Below are positions 19,756 to 29,214 of a stretch of DNA of 64,000 nt, piece after piece (the first letter of the stretch is position 1; the number at the start of each line of letters is the position of its first letter). The position numbers and the translations under genes were made by a program. This DNA is from Epithemia pelagica (lineage: Eukaryota; Bacillariophyta; Bacillariophyceae; Surirellales; Surirellaceae), in NCBI GenBank assembly GCA_946965045.2, contig OX337229.1, positions 1,860,001 through 1,924,000 of the forward strand, read 5' to 3'. The notes beneath the pieces are model-generated. The model saw only the letters and a program-made list of their open reading frames with translations, was not told the origin of the DNA and did no database searches.

Positions 19756-20407
19756 TTTGTGGCTTGTTCACGCACAAGACTGGCTCAAGGGAGTAGGGAA
19801 ATGATTGAAAAAGATGCATTTTGTAGAAGAGGTTATTGTTGTTTCCATATCAAAACAGAGTATAAAAACAGAGTAATAGAGAGTTCATGATTTCACAACG
19901 CAGACTCTTGTAGTGCTTCTTCTCTGCGTCGTTCGGATCGATATGTGATCCAATCCACCCATTGTCAGTCGACAATTCAGCCCCTTCCAAGGTTGCGCAG
20001 TTGCTTAATTCAGGACGATTTGTATCACACGTAGTGTGGCAGTGAGAAACGATGGCGACAAACAATGGCCACAACAGATTCGGTCGAATGGTGATTGTAC
20101 ATGTTCACGGCTGGCACAAAGGACTGATTCTTCCTGAGCAAATGGTCGCCGTATCCTAACGGAAATCGGAGAAAACTTGTAGAGCCATGTCGTTGCGAAA
20201 ACACCAATTCAGTAGTCCTACGTCATCTTTGGTGTACCTTCCAAAGCTTTCGGGTGACATGATTCATGAATCCCGTCACACTATAATACAAGGAAGCTCC
20301 ATTGTGGGGTGACATTGGTTGGTGATGTTCATTAGGCCGAGGCATCCATATAGGACGAAAATGTCCTGGCATATAAGATGTCTAGGTCCAGGCTTTGTAT
20401 TGTGATA
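19756..20407. other. Intergenic region between convergent genes
   Basis: This 652-bp region lies between the Myb and AAA ATPase stop codons. A short direct repeat (AACAGAGTA) occurs near 19853-19876. No gene or RNA is apparent. Confidence 0.4.
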
Positions 20408-22975
20408 TCACAAGGCACTTGACTTGATTTCATCCAACGCCTGTAACATGTCCGGGAGCGTCAAGGTGAGACCCTCCAACACGGTTCCATCCGCAGCACC
20501 ACGAGCCGTTTCCCCCTTGTCATTCGGAACTGGATCATCCACATCCTGATTCTTTTGATTCCGCCACCGCGCCAATGACAGAGAGCCGGCACAACGCACC
20601 AATCCAGCCAAGTCCGCTCCCGAGAATCCTTTCGTGTAGCGATCCAAGGCCAAATCTACTCGCTGTTGCCCAATTCGTTGAACGAGTTCCATTTGTCCTC
20701 GCTCTCTGTCCGAATCTCGCTGCGCGGACCGAAACCTTACCTTGTTCCATATTGACTTTGCTCTTACAAACAGTCCTGGATGTCTTTCCTCTTTGTTTGG
20801 TGGTGAATAAATAGATTCCAACAGGGGCTGCGAAAGTCGGTTCGCTCGACGGAAGCCGTCCAAAAGGATTTGCAATATTTCCCGTCGCCCCTGCACATCC
20901 GGTAAGGGACATTCTACCTGTACTTCCAACCGTCCTGGTCTCAAGAGAGCTGGGTCCAGAAGTTCTTTTCGATTCGTCATGGCGATCAGTAGCACATTGT
21001 CTAGGGCCTGGACACCATCCAGCTTGGATAGGATTTGATTGACGGCCGACGCCCTTGTCACCTCGCTACTTACACCAAGCGAACTTCGTTTTCGAAACAA
21101 GGCATCGCATTCATCAATTACAATGACATGGAGCGAAGAACGCGTAAAATCTCCCCTGCAAACAAGCAATTCTTGTTCGGCATCGACAAAGAGTTGTCGT
21201 ACCATGGCTTCAGTGCCTCCAACCCACTTGTCCAATAAATCGGGTGCGGCAACAATTTTGGGAGGCCGGGCCCGAATCAAACGACAAATCTCTCGGGCCA
21301 AGAGCGTCTTGCCACAACCAGGTTTGCCATAAAGGAGCAACCCACGAACCGGTTTGATTCCAAGTTCCCATAGTGACGACGACAAGTCTTGCTTACTAGG
21401 CGAATTCAAGACTGAATTGCCATTCTGGCCTTGATCATTGCTGGTATCTGCCGTTGTGTTGTTGTCTTCATAATAAGGAAAATACAAGCGGCCATCCAAA
21501 ACACGACGGACAATTTCATTAATTTGTGGTCGCAGTCCACCCAACGAAACTTGCAACATGGATTGCAAATTGGACGAATTGGACAGGTTCCACAAGTCGT
21601 CCTTCTCTGGATTGCCCATTGTGCTCTGTCCCCCGTTTGCTGTACTGTTGGTCTGACTCGATTGTATAACAAAGAGCTGTTGTAAAATATTCATGACTCC
21701 ACCAGTCCTCGTCGTCTGCGTCATGTCCAGTGGAGAGACCAAGGTCGACATTTCGTCATAGTCCTTCAAACTTGTGGTCGTCCACAGGCTGTTGCTCTTG
21801 TTGTCATCTCCCAGCACGACAGAGATTGTGTTCAACTGGGCTCCCATGAGGGCCATTTCATTGGCCTTGGGAGACAAGGACAGTTCCCAAACCAGGCAGG
21901 GACCCACATCCAAGGCCTGATACGATCGACGACTTCCACCATACTGCAACCAGCAGGGATTCTTCACGCTAGTTTGGTTTGGGTTGTGAATGTTGCTGAT
22001 TGGAAGGGCAATCTGAGTTCGTTGTCCTACTTTGCGCAAGGGTCTCGAGGAGGATGCAGTCGTGGATCCCAACAATCGAAAGCGCTCCACTCCACCCGAC
22101 AAGACTTTGCCATATACCATGGCCCCGACCGGGGTATCCAGGAACCTCGACAATGTTTGACCCGATGGAATGGCAAAGATACGACAAGAGACTTGCCCAA
22201 TAATCTCTTTCACATCCTCTGGTATACTCGTTATATCATCTACCACTGATGTTGTTGTTTGTTTCCCATTTTCCAGCCGAGACTCCATGACCTGATGCGC
22301 TACAGCCAGTTGTAACGGTAGAGAGAGATCCCAGACAAAGGGTTTGGGAACCTGGAGCATCCAGTTTAGCCAACGACGTGACTGATACCGCGTCACAATC
22401 ATATCCTTGTCCAGCAAGTTTTCGTCGTCGGCGGGCGGGGCAAGTTCCAGTCGATCCAGTATGGTGTGTTGGAGTTCCAGTGCTGTTTTCTCGTCAATCC
22501 AATTGCCCCATCCTGTAGAGGTTCCTTCCATACCAGACAATTCCTTTGAGGACGTAGAATTTGTCTCTAATAAGACAAGGGCAATCTGATCCACCAACGT
22601 TTGCCACGCACTCCTACCAACGTCATGTACAGCAGCACAGCCGACTGTCTTCTCGTTTGCACCAACACCATCCTCCACATCCATCTTCGATTCGTGAGAG
22701 GGATCATGAGCAAACAAAAGTCTGGTCAGAGAAGAGAATGTCCATTGTCGAAACCGATACGAGTCTAGATTCGAATTGCGTGTATGAGGCAACAAGAGTC
22801 CCTGCGTACTGCCTGGCAAGACGAGAAGGATAATGGTCCACACGACTCCCCAATACCACCCAGGAGCAAGAATAGTCCATCCCCTCTTTGATATCACGCC
22901 TTTCCAGAGCGTTGTCGTCGTTGCCAAGAACATCTCATGGTATAGATCCAATAATTGACCTCTCGTCGTTCGCAT
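20408..22975 (-). CDS. NSF-like AAA ATPase with signal peptide
   Basis: This is a single exon of 855 aa. Residues about 30-60 are a hydrophobic signal (GVVWTIILLVLPGSTQGLLL), so entry to the ER, or to the plastid through it, is likely. One AAA module lies in the C-terminal half. It has Walker A (LLYGKPGCGKTLLAREI), an NSF-like block (PKIVAAPDLLDKWVGGTEA, VRQLFVDAEQE), Walker B (HVIVIDECDALFRKR), sensor 1 (LLIAMTNRKELLD), arginine fingers (PALLRPGRLEV) and a helical lid (TKGFSGADLAGLVRCAGSLS). These blocks are closest to the D1 ring of NSF/Sec18. The usual second AAA domain is absent, and the N-terminal about 500 residues are not an obvious NSF N-domain. It probably remodels a protein complex inside an organelle; the substrate is unknown. 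Confidence 0.82.
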   Translation of the reverse strand: MRTTRGQLLDLYHEMFLATTTTLWKGVISKRGWTILAPGWYWGVVWTIILLVLPGSTQGLLLPHTRNSNLDSYRFRQWTFSSLTRLLFAHDPSHESKMDVEDGVGANEKTVGCAAVHDVGRSAWQTLVDQIALVLLETNSTSSKELSGMEGTSTGWGNWIDEKTALELQHTILDRLELAPPADDENLLDKDMIVTRYQSRRWLNWMLQVPKPFVWDLSLPLQLAVAHQVMESRLENGKQTTTSVVDDITSIPEDVKEIIGQVSCRIFAIPSGQTLSRFLDTPVGAMVYGKVLSGGVERFRLLGSTTASSSRPLRKVGQRTQIALPISNIHNPNQTSVKNPCWLQYGGSRRSYQALDVGPCLVWELSLSPKANEMALMGAQLNTISVVLGDDNKSNSLWTTTSLKDYDEMSTLVSPLDMTQTTRTGGVMNILQQLFVIQSSQTNSTANGGQSTMGNPEKDDLWNLSNSSNLQSMLQVSLGGLRPQINEIVRRVLDGRLYFPYYEDNNTTADTSNDQGQNGNSVLNSPSKQDLSSSLWELGIKPVRGLLLYGKPGCGKTLLAREICRLIRARPPKIVAAPDLLDKWVGGTEAMVRQLFVDAEQELLVCRGDFTRSSLHVIVIDECDALFRKRSSLGVSSEVTRASAVNQILSKLDGVQALDNVLLIAMTNRKELLDPALLRPGRLEVQVECPLPDVQGRREILQILLDGFRRANRLSQPLLESIYSPPNKEERHPGLFVRAKSIWNKVRFRSAQRDSDRERGQMELVQRIGQQRVDLALDRYTKGFSGADLAGLVRCAGSLSLARWRNQKNQDVDDPVPNDKGETARGAADGTVLEGLTLTLPDMLQALDEIKSSAL

Positions 22976-23114
22976 GTGTTTTTGTGCGACTCATGTGCGC
23001 TTTGAGTCGCACGGGAGCGGGACCATGGAATGGTCCATGCCGTCCTTTCCGCTCGAGATGCATACTCTTGTGATCCTATTCGCACGCAGCGTTCTTTAGT
23101 AGTTCTACACACTA

Positions 23115-24656
23115 TCACGAGGAGTGGGCATCCCAAAGATACACGGATTGATCGTAAAACGAACAACTGGCGGCGACATCCATAGTAGTGTTCTTCCGTT
23201 TCGTTGTGGTGGTGGTGGGATTGACCAGCCAATCGGCTCCATAGGCCAAACTTTGGTGTTGACAAAATTCTCGAGTCACGTGTAGTTGCGGCAATGCGTC
23301 CGTTCTTTGGTCCTGGTCCCACCAGTCGGTAGTGGATTGGTCATGGACGTGAAGGATTCGACATCCTCCATGCATGGCGGCCACCAACAAGGATTCATCG
23401 ACCAGGGGATGCCATTTCAATCGCCAGACTCCTCCTCCAACTGTGGTACGACACAGAGGAGTCGCCTTGTTGGAGGAGCATGACACGTATCGGACATCGC
23501 ACAAGGCTACGGTTTCATCGTACGATCCAATGGCCACAATATGAGGACGACGGGGATGATGCTTGAGGCACGTGACGCCTGCCTCGAACCAGTTGGATAA
23601 TTGAAAGGCAGGACGAGGAACAGGAGCATACTCGTTGGTCGTTGTTGTTGTTGGCAATGATCGGATATCCCAGAATTTGACCAAACCGTCATCGGCACCC
23701 GAAGCAATCATCCAGGACGACGACGAGTCAGATCCATCACCACCACCCAATGAGACAAAATCGGCGGACCAAACTTCTGTCGGACAAGAAGGTGCGAGAG
23801 AATGAGCCCTCCAACAAGATTCGTGTTCCATAACTGCCTCGAGAACGGGGTTCGTCGAGTCCTGCGGCATTGTCCACATGACTTGGGAAAGAGCGACACG
23901 CCCGTCCGAATAGGTAGATACCAATCGATCTGCACCAAAGGTTGTTGTCGTGTCATTGTTGCCATGAGAATGGTTCTCTGTAGTGGTGGAGGGTTGCCAA
24001 TTGAGAGAAAGACAAAGTGGCGCCCTTCCCCCCGTAGCATCTAGGTCGTCGATGGGAGGACCTTGACCACAAAAGTCAATGGTATACAAGGGATCTGTTC
24101 CTTCCTCCTCTCCACCTTTTTCATTGACTTGTTGTTGCTTTTCAGTTGGGTTTGGTTGCGTGATGCGCAAGTTATGCAGGCCAATGCGACCGGTCGAATG
24201 GGCCGAAGCAAAGGGATACAACAAATGACGACGACGACGACCAGTAGAGTCATCCATCCTGTTTAGTGGAGGGCCCCATTTTCCATCCAAAATGCCTCCT
24301 GGACAAACGGTCGATTCGACAGAAAGGACAATCTGGGCTGGGTCATTGAACTGGAGGGGCTTGTTCTGGTCCTTGTCGCCATTGTCGTCGTCGTGATTGT
24401 TGATGGTGGGGACGTGAATGGCATGAAATTCCATGTGTCCCACACGATTCTGGGTGGATTCTTGCAATTGATAACAGGACAGCATGAGAGGCCATATACG
24501 ACGACGACCACTTCCCGGCAATTCTATCGGCAAGGCCATGGTTTCCAAGGAACAGGCGGGCAATGGCGCTTGACACTGGTCGTGAATGCGTGGTGACGAC
24601 GACTCGCCCGTTTCGGTCGCTGCCACTGCCGATCGGGCCGAGTTGCTGAATGTCAT
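23115..24656 (-). CDS. DPH7: DPH7-type WD40 protein (diphthine methyl esterase)
   Basis: This is a single exon of 513 aa. The blades show the pattern typical of DPH7/WDR85: GGILDGKWGPPLN near the start; a propeller with WSADFVSLGGGDGSDSSSSW and ASGADDGLVKFWDIRSL; then WFEAGVTCLKHHPRRPHIVA with IGSYDETVALCDVR; then GGGVWRLKWHPLVDESLLVA with AAMHGGCRILHV; and finally ASCSFYDQSVYLWD at the C-terminus. DPH7 removes a methyl ester from diphthine on elongation factor 2, the step before amidation to diphthamide, in the cytosol. Asn/Asp/Thr-rich insertions lengthen several loops. The stop-to-start gap to the NSF-like gene on the same strand is only 139 bp. Confidence 0.85.
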   Translation of the reverse strand: MTFSNSARSAVAATETGESSSPRIHDQCQAPLPACSLETMALPIELPGSGRRRIWPLMLSCYQLQESTQNRVGHMEFHAIHVPTINNHDDDNGDKDQNKPLQFNDPAQIVLSVESTVCPGGILDGKWGPPLNRMDDSTGRRRRHLLYPFASAHSTGRIGLHNLRITQPNPTEKQQQVNEKGGEEEGTDPLYTIDFCGQGPPIDDLDATGGRAPLCLSLNWQPSTTTENHSHGNNDTTTTFGADRLVSTYSDGRVALSQVMWTMPQDSTNPVLEAVMEHESCWRAHSLAPSCPTEVWSADFVSLGGGDGSDSSSSWMIASGADDGLVKFWDIRSLPTTTTTNEYAPVPRPAFQLSNWFEAGVTCLKHHPRRPHIVAIGSYDETVALCDVRYVSCSSNKATPLCRTTVGGGVWRLKWHPLVDESLLVAAMHGGCRILHVHDQSTTDWWDQDQRTDALPQLHVTREFCQHQSLAYGADWLVNPTTTTTKRKNTTMDVAASCSFYDQSVYLWDAHSS

Positions 24657-25226
24657 TGGAAATCTTGGAACTCAAAAAACCACAGCAAATCCTCACAAGT
24701 ATAAATGGAGAGGTAGAACCAGGACACCAGGGGACTTCCCAAACGCACAAGCGCACAAGCGATATGCTCAAAGAGTGCCGTGTCACCCAGACGTTATCCT
24801 CTCGAAAATTGCTCTTACTGCTGGTTCAACCGTGTGCTATCTCATTTCGTTTCACTGGAATTGTCACGCACTCTCATCATCAGTGCCCAAAGATCATGGT
24901 GTGGTGATGGGTGTCATGGTGCTTCTCGTGGGATATCTGGGCCCGTTGAATCCTCCGGTACGCCCGCCAGTAGTTCGACGGGTCATTGCTATTGCGAGCC
25001 CGGGCCTCAAATGATTGTTGCAAGGGTAGCCTTTTTGCTACCCGCTGCAACAAGTGCGACACGTGGCGATTCGTTGAGATGACGGAGCAAACGTGTTTGG
25101 GGCATGGACTATGAGGCAAAGTGTACGGTAAGGTGTCAAGTGTCAAAACGGACAAGAGAGGGTCACAAAACGATCCCATTCCTATTCATAGATCGGATTC
25201 AGATATACCCTATACCTCTCTAGAGC
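24657..25226. other. Divergent intergenic region
   Basis: This 570-bp gap separates the DPH7 start (minus) from the TPR protein start (plus). Open frames in it look like noise. A short hairpin-capable stretch (GGGTAGCCTTTTTGCTACCC, 25024-25043) is the only structure noticed. Confidence 0.4.
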
Positions 25227-26549
25227 ATGCGAGGCGACGCATTTGACGACCACGACGAAGAGCGCAAACCCGAAGGGATTTCGAGAAGAAGTAGCAGCAG
25301 CAGCAGTCGAATGAGATCCTGGCTGGATTGGAAGGAGGAAGGGAAACGAGCCTACGAGCGTCATGACTATTCGACGGCGTTGGAATCCTATCGCAAAGCC
25401 TTGCGACCGGAATTCGAATGTCCCACCAAGGCGGACCAAGCCGTCTTGTGGTCCAATGTCGTAGCCTGTCGTTTGCAGTTGGTAGTGGAAAAGGAGGGTG
25501 ATCCACAAGCTCGTGCGGCAGTGGAAGATGCTAAACAATGTGTCCAGCTGAATCCCAATTGGTCCAAGGGATATCTACGACTGGCCTCGGCCTACATTGC
25601 TCTCGGTGGACATTCGAATGATGCCTGTAACGCTCTTCAATCAGCCATTCGAATTGACCCAGGAAATAGCAATGCCCGACAAATGTTGATTCGAGAACTT
25701 CGACGCGATCATGCGGCTGCGGCGGCCGCTGCATCAAATGAAGTCGATGAGTCTCGCGACCCACCGCTGAATCCAGACTATGTTCCACCATCCTCGTCTC
25801 CTTCTTCTTCTTCCAATACATTTTCGGCAACAAACTCGGCAACCTTTTCATCCTCGGCTTCCACTGCTTCCGCATCGGCTCCTCCGTCCCCTCGTCACGA
25901 CACAGCCGTCGATGACGGATTGACTTGGAGAGAACGCGTTTCCTTTCAAATGATACGAGCCAATGAATGGTATCAAAACCTGAATGGTGATGTCAAGACC
26001 ATGATCAAGATTGGCGTTTTGTTGCTTGTCATGTATGTGGCCTTTGGAGGAAGGTTTGGCTTGTCCTCCTCCATGATGTCTTCGGAATCATCCGCTCGTT
26101 ACCATGAAACGGGTGGCCGAGGCAATTATGGAGCCGATAATGCCTATGAGCAATTTCGTCGGCAACGACAACAACAACAACAACAGCAACAGCAAGCGAG
26201 GAGAAACTCGTATGATCCCAGCAGTCGTGCTGGTCGTGATTCCTATTCTTCGTATCATGACGATGGAGGTGGTTACTACGACAATTCCTACTATGCCCCA
26301 CCTCGGCGACAACACCACCATTCGTCCTGGTCTTCTTCGTCCTTTAGCATTTCCAATCTCTTTGATGGTAGCCTCCAATCCATGTTACTTTTGGCGGGCA
26401 TTGCCTACATTTGTCATCGCAATGGGATCAATCCCTTTCAAGCAATATTTATGCTCAATTTAATGGGAGGAGGTCGTCGACGGGGTGGCATGTACTACGG
26501 TGGAGGTGGATATGGCGGCTTTAATCGTCGACGGGGCTTTCGATGGTAG
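25227..26549 (+). CDS. TPR protein with C-terminal membrane segments
   Basis: The 440-aa protein has about three tetratricopeptide repeats in residues 35-160. They read WKEEGKRAYERHDYSTALES, then ADQAVLWSNVVACRLQL, KGYLRLASAYIALGG and DACNALQSAIRIDPGN. This arrangement resembles HOP/TTC4-type Hsp90-binding TPRs, although clamp residues were not checked. A Ser/Pro linker follows. Then come two hydrophobic segments, MIKIGVLLLVMYVAFGG (about 253-269) and SMLLLAGIAYICHRNGI (about 380-400), separated by a Gln/Tyr/His-rich loop, and a Gly/Arg-rich tail (GGGRRRGGMYYGGGGYGGF). It may be a membrane-anchored cochaperone. The anchoring membrane is not evident because no signal peptide is seen. Confidence 0.75.
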   Translation: MRGDAFDDHDEERKPEGISRRSSSSSSRMRSWLDWKEEGKRAYERHDYSTALESYRKALRPEFECPTKADQAVLWSNVVACRLQLVVEKEGDPQARAAVEDAKQCVQLNPNWSKGYLRLASAYIALGGHSNDACNALQSAIRIDPGNSNARQMLIRELRRDHAAAAAAASNEVDESRDPPLNPDYVPPSSSPSSSSNTFSATNSATFSSSASTASASAPPSPRHDTAVDDGLTWRERVSFQMIRANEWYQNLNGDVKTMIKIGVLLLVMYVAFGGRFGLSSSMMSSESSARYHETGGRGNYGADNAYEQFRRQRQQQQQQQQQARRNSYDPSSRAGRDSYSSYHDDGGGYYDNSYYAPPRRQHHHSSWSSSSFSISNLFDGSLQSMLLLAGIAYICHRNGINPFQAIFMLNLMGGGRRRGGMYYGGGGYGGFNRRRGFRW

Positions 26550-26877
26550 AACAAATGCTTTTAAAAAAGTTATCCTGTAAAAATGTATCAACAAATCTGT
26601 AAAATGTCTTTTTTGGTCGATCGCAAAATCTTCTTGATGTGAAACAACACCATAGTACCAAATACTACTCATATTCCATGCCACCGATGCGCTTTCTTGA
26701 CTCTTGGTTCCAATAGTTCCGTTACTTTTTCTTACGGAACCAACGCTGAAGAGGTTTCCAAAAGAGAGCCTAGGCACTATCACATGCAATCGATCATGAA
26801 TGTTAGTACAGAAATAAGTAGGAGTATAGATCAAGGCACGTATCCATGTGTTCTCGGGAACGAGTTTATTGTCATCC
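26550..26877. other. Intergenic region between convergent genes
   Basis: This 328-bp AT-richer stretch lies between the stops of the TPR gene and the secreted-protein gene. Nothing is recognisable beyond presumptive 3' UTRs. Confidence 0.4.
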
Positions 26878-28269
26878 TTACATTGCAATGACTGCCGCCG
26901 TAATAACTCCAAAAAACAGCAAGGCTTTTTCCAGAGAATCCAATGGGGAATCCCAAAAGCGAGCAAGCGACGAACTCGACGAGGAGGACTTGCTGACCAC
27001 TTGCAAATCATCACCACAAAATCCAGTGGTGAGATTGTCAAAATATTTGGAGTGAGAGGCCATTTCGATAAAGGCAAAGAGTGCATTGGCCTGTTCGGGT
27101 TCCGGAGTGGTTTCGTTGGTGGTCTGCATGGCGGCGGCTGTGGTACCACCACCTGTAGTAGTAGAAGATCTACGATGATGACAGTTATCAATAAGACCAC
27201 CAGCAGCGCGAATATTGGAACAATCGGCCACAACACAGGTCTCTCCCGTCTCGTCGTCGTCATAATACTCCACAAAACATGTGGTGCAGTTGACGGCCCT
27301 GTTCCCATCAGCCAAGTCGCGAATACTGTCTCCTCCAATCCCGACGACTCCTGTTTTGGGAGGGATGAAGGTTAAGGTACATTTTTGAGGCGCCATGAGA
27401 TCGTCCAGATACAGGTCCTCCAAGGAATGAATGTCCATTCGAATGGTCAAGGTACTACCCGCTTCAGGACCTTGCGTGTAGGTGATGGACTCGCTGAACC
27501 AGTACCAAGGGTCCGGGATAAAGTCCATAACGTTCAATTTTTCAAAGGCACTCAAGTAATCCGACATGGTCGAAGCTTCCGCGTCGGATGTGAGTGAGGA
27601 CAGGGCCACGTCCAGGTTGAGAAAATCTTGAACGGTAAAGGTAGTTTCCGTCCAAGTCAAGTGACCCCCTTCTTCCGTTGCAAAGACACCACACATGTCC
27701 AAGTCATTGACACAAATTTCACAGTCATTGACACATTGGTAAAACTCCTCCATGCGCAATCGCCCAAAGGCTCGATTGACACGCTGGACAAGTTGTCGCA
27801 AGTCGGCTTGAGTTTGAACTTGGGCATTTTCAAAGATTGGGTTGAGGACTGTATCAACGTTATCCCATTCCGAGCAGGTACAATTGGTCTGATAGCTGGC
27901 CTTGTCGTACAAGGTGAGGCTGTAATCGTCGTCAAACTTGACACCCGTTCCACCGTCCGTACAGAGGTCGGATTCTTCCTCCATGAGACGACGAAAGGGT
28001 GGAACCACCGAAGACGACGTTTGTCCTTCTTCTGGTTCTGGGATCAAAACATGACGATCTCGTCTTGCTTGTTGACGAAACTCCTGCACCTTGCGGACCA
28101 ACTGCCAGTGAAGTTTCTGCTTCAAAGCTCGCGTACTGGATGCTGAATCCAACGACGACGACAATGGAGTGTTCTTGGCTCTGTGATCATTGTCGTTGAC
28201 ACGAGCATGACAGCACTGACTTCCATGAAAGGAGATCAACAGCAAGGCGAAAAGACGGTCGGGATGCAT
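26878..28269 (-). CDS. Secreted, cysteine-containing protein of unknown function
   Basis: This is a single exon of 463 aa. It starts with a signal peptide (DRLFALLLISFHGSQCCHA) and ends with a Ser run, a short spacer and a hydrophobic tail (ALLFFGVITAAVIAM). That layout suits a GPI-anchor signal or a single C-terminal membrane segment. The region between has paired cysteines (NCTCSEWDNVD, CVNDCEICVNDLDMCG, NCTTCFVEYYDDD, CVVADCSNIR) and several N-x-S/T sites, so an extracellular or cell-wall location is likely. I recognise no family. A retrotransposon LTR begins only 99 bp upstream of its start codon, so most of the original promoter may have been displaced. Confidence 0.7.
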   Translation of the reverse strand: MHPDRLFALLLISFHGSQCCHARVNDNDHRAKNTPLSSSLDSASSTRALKQKLHWQLVRKVQEFRQQARRDRHVLIPEPEEGQTSSSVVPPFRRLMEEESDLCTDGGTGVKFDDDYSLTLYDKASYQTNCTCSEWDNVDTVLNPIFENAQVQTQADLRQLVQRVNRAFGRLRMEEFYQCVNDCEICVNDLDMCGVFATEEGGHLTWTETTFTVQDFLNLDVALSSLTSDAEASTMSDYLSAFEKLNVMDFIPDPWYWFSESITYTQGPEAGSTLTIRMDIHSLEDLYLDDLMAPQKCTLTFIPPKTGVVGIGGDSIRDLADGNRAVNCTTCFVEYYDDDETGETCVVADCSNIRAAGGLIDNCHHRRSSTTTGGGTTAAAMQTTNETTPEPEQANALFAFIEMASHSKYFDNLTTGFCGDDLQVVSKSSSSSSSLARFWDSPLDSLEKALLFFGVITAAVIAM

Positions 28270-28368
28270 TCCTTCTTTGACTGTGGAACTGCCGATATAT
28301 TCCGTTTTGTGACCGTAGTGTCGCTGGACTCTTTTGTGTGAACGAGCAACAAAATAATGAGCTCAAAG

Positions 28369-29158
28369 TCACTAATTCAGGTCGTCCGAATAGCAAGTTC
28401 GTGTCAAACAAAAGACTACAATAAGCCTTAGGCCTTAAGGGCTGGGTAAGCCGATCCATGTTCGGCTAAGTAGGTTCAGTACAAAAGCTACGTAGCGTAC
28501 ATAAAATCCCATAGTACACGACATACCTGCAATGGTGGGAAGTCCGAAAAATGCAAAAACACTCCACGATGATGGCGAGATCCGGTGACGCCGTATGCAT
28601 TCACCCATGCATCGCATAAACATCCAACCACCGTAAGTCCTTTGCCTTTACCTTTGAAATTGTTGTCTAAAATTACAGAAGATCTGCCAAGTTGGCTGAA
28701 AAGGTACGCTCATTTTTCTGCAGTGATGAAATCGAACGACCGCCCTAACTCACTCATTTTTCAATGCTGACTCGACCGAATTGAAATCATAGTCACTCTA
28801 GCAGTAAATAATCTTATTGTGAAAGCGGTCGAGTCAAGCTCTATTATTGAGGAAGTTATGGCCATAGGGGTGATGGCTTCCACCATTGTCGAGCGATGGC
28901 TTCCAATTTGCATTGTTTCTCGTGGCAGCAAGTTTTCAATTTGTGACCATTCGCCCCACTTGTTACACTGATGAAAATAGTACTACGTAGCTTAATGTAC
29001 TGAGCCTACTTAGCCGAACATGGATCGGCTTACCCAGCCCTTACAATCTACATTCGTCCTCTTTTCAGTAAACGGGTAAGGAGTAATGACCGTGCCCCTA
29101 TCTATCCCAATCTTTTCCCTACAACTGGGACTCTGAGTCTTGGCACCCGGATTAAACA
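28369..29158 (-). repeat. 3' LTR of the copia element, interrupted by a MITE
   Basis: Once the 603-bp insertion is discounted, about 185 bp match the 180-bp 5' LTR almost base for base. Differences include a small extra ACAAT near 28418 and a few substitutions (for example GTGCCCCTAT against GTGTCCCTCAT). The left edge lies 99 bp from the start codon of the neighbouring secreted-protein gene. Confidence 0.9.
28438..29040. mobile_element. 603-bp MITE with long terminal inverted repeats
   Basis: The ends are inverted repeats of about 54 bp with only a few mismatches. Reading inwards from each end gives GGGCTGGGTAAGCCGATCC, then ATGTTCGGCTAAGTAGG, then TCAGTAC and AGCTACGTAG. The element splits the LTR and is flanked by TTA on both sides (28435-28437 and 29041-29043), whereas the intact LTR at the other end has TTA once. 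Exact ends are ambiguous by one or two bases because of shared sequence. It contains no credible ORF. The 3-bp TTA duplication and long TIRs fit a PIF/Harbinger-related MITE. Confidence 0.9.
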
Positions 29159-29214
29159 GTCCCCGCAAGTTCATTGTTCCATAAACGATGAACTTGGATA
29201 CATCAATCAACGAA

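Noticed and set aside
25024-25043. GGGTAGCCTTTTTGCTACCC hairpin as a bacterial-type terminator
   Set aside because: The genome is clearly eukaryotic, and the hairpin lies in a divergent promoter region, where a terminator makes no sense.
26460-27338. 292-codon minus-strand frame extending through the 3' region of the secreted-protein gene
   Set aside because: It overlaps the secreted-protein gene in another frame and the TPR gene's 3' end, and has no coherent domain.
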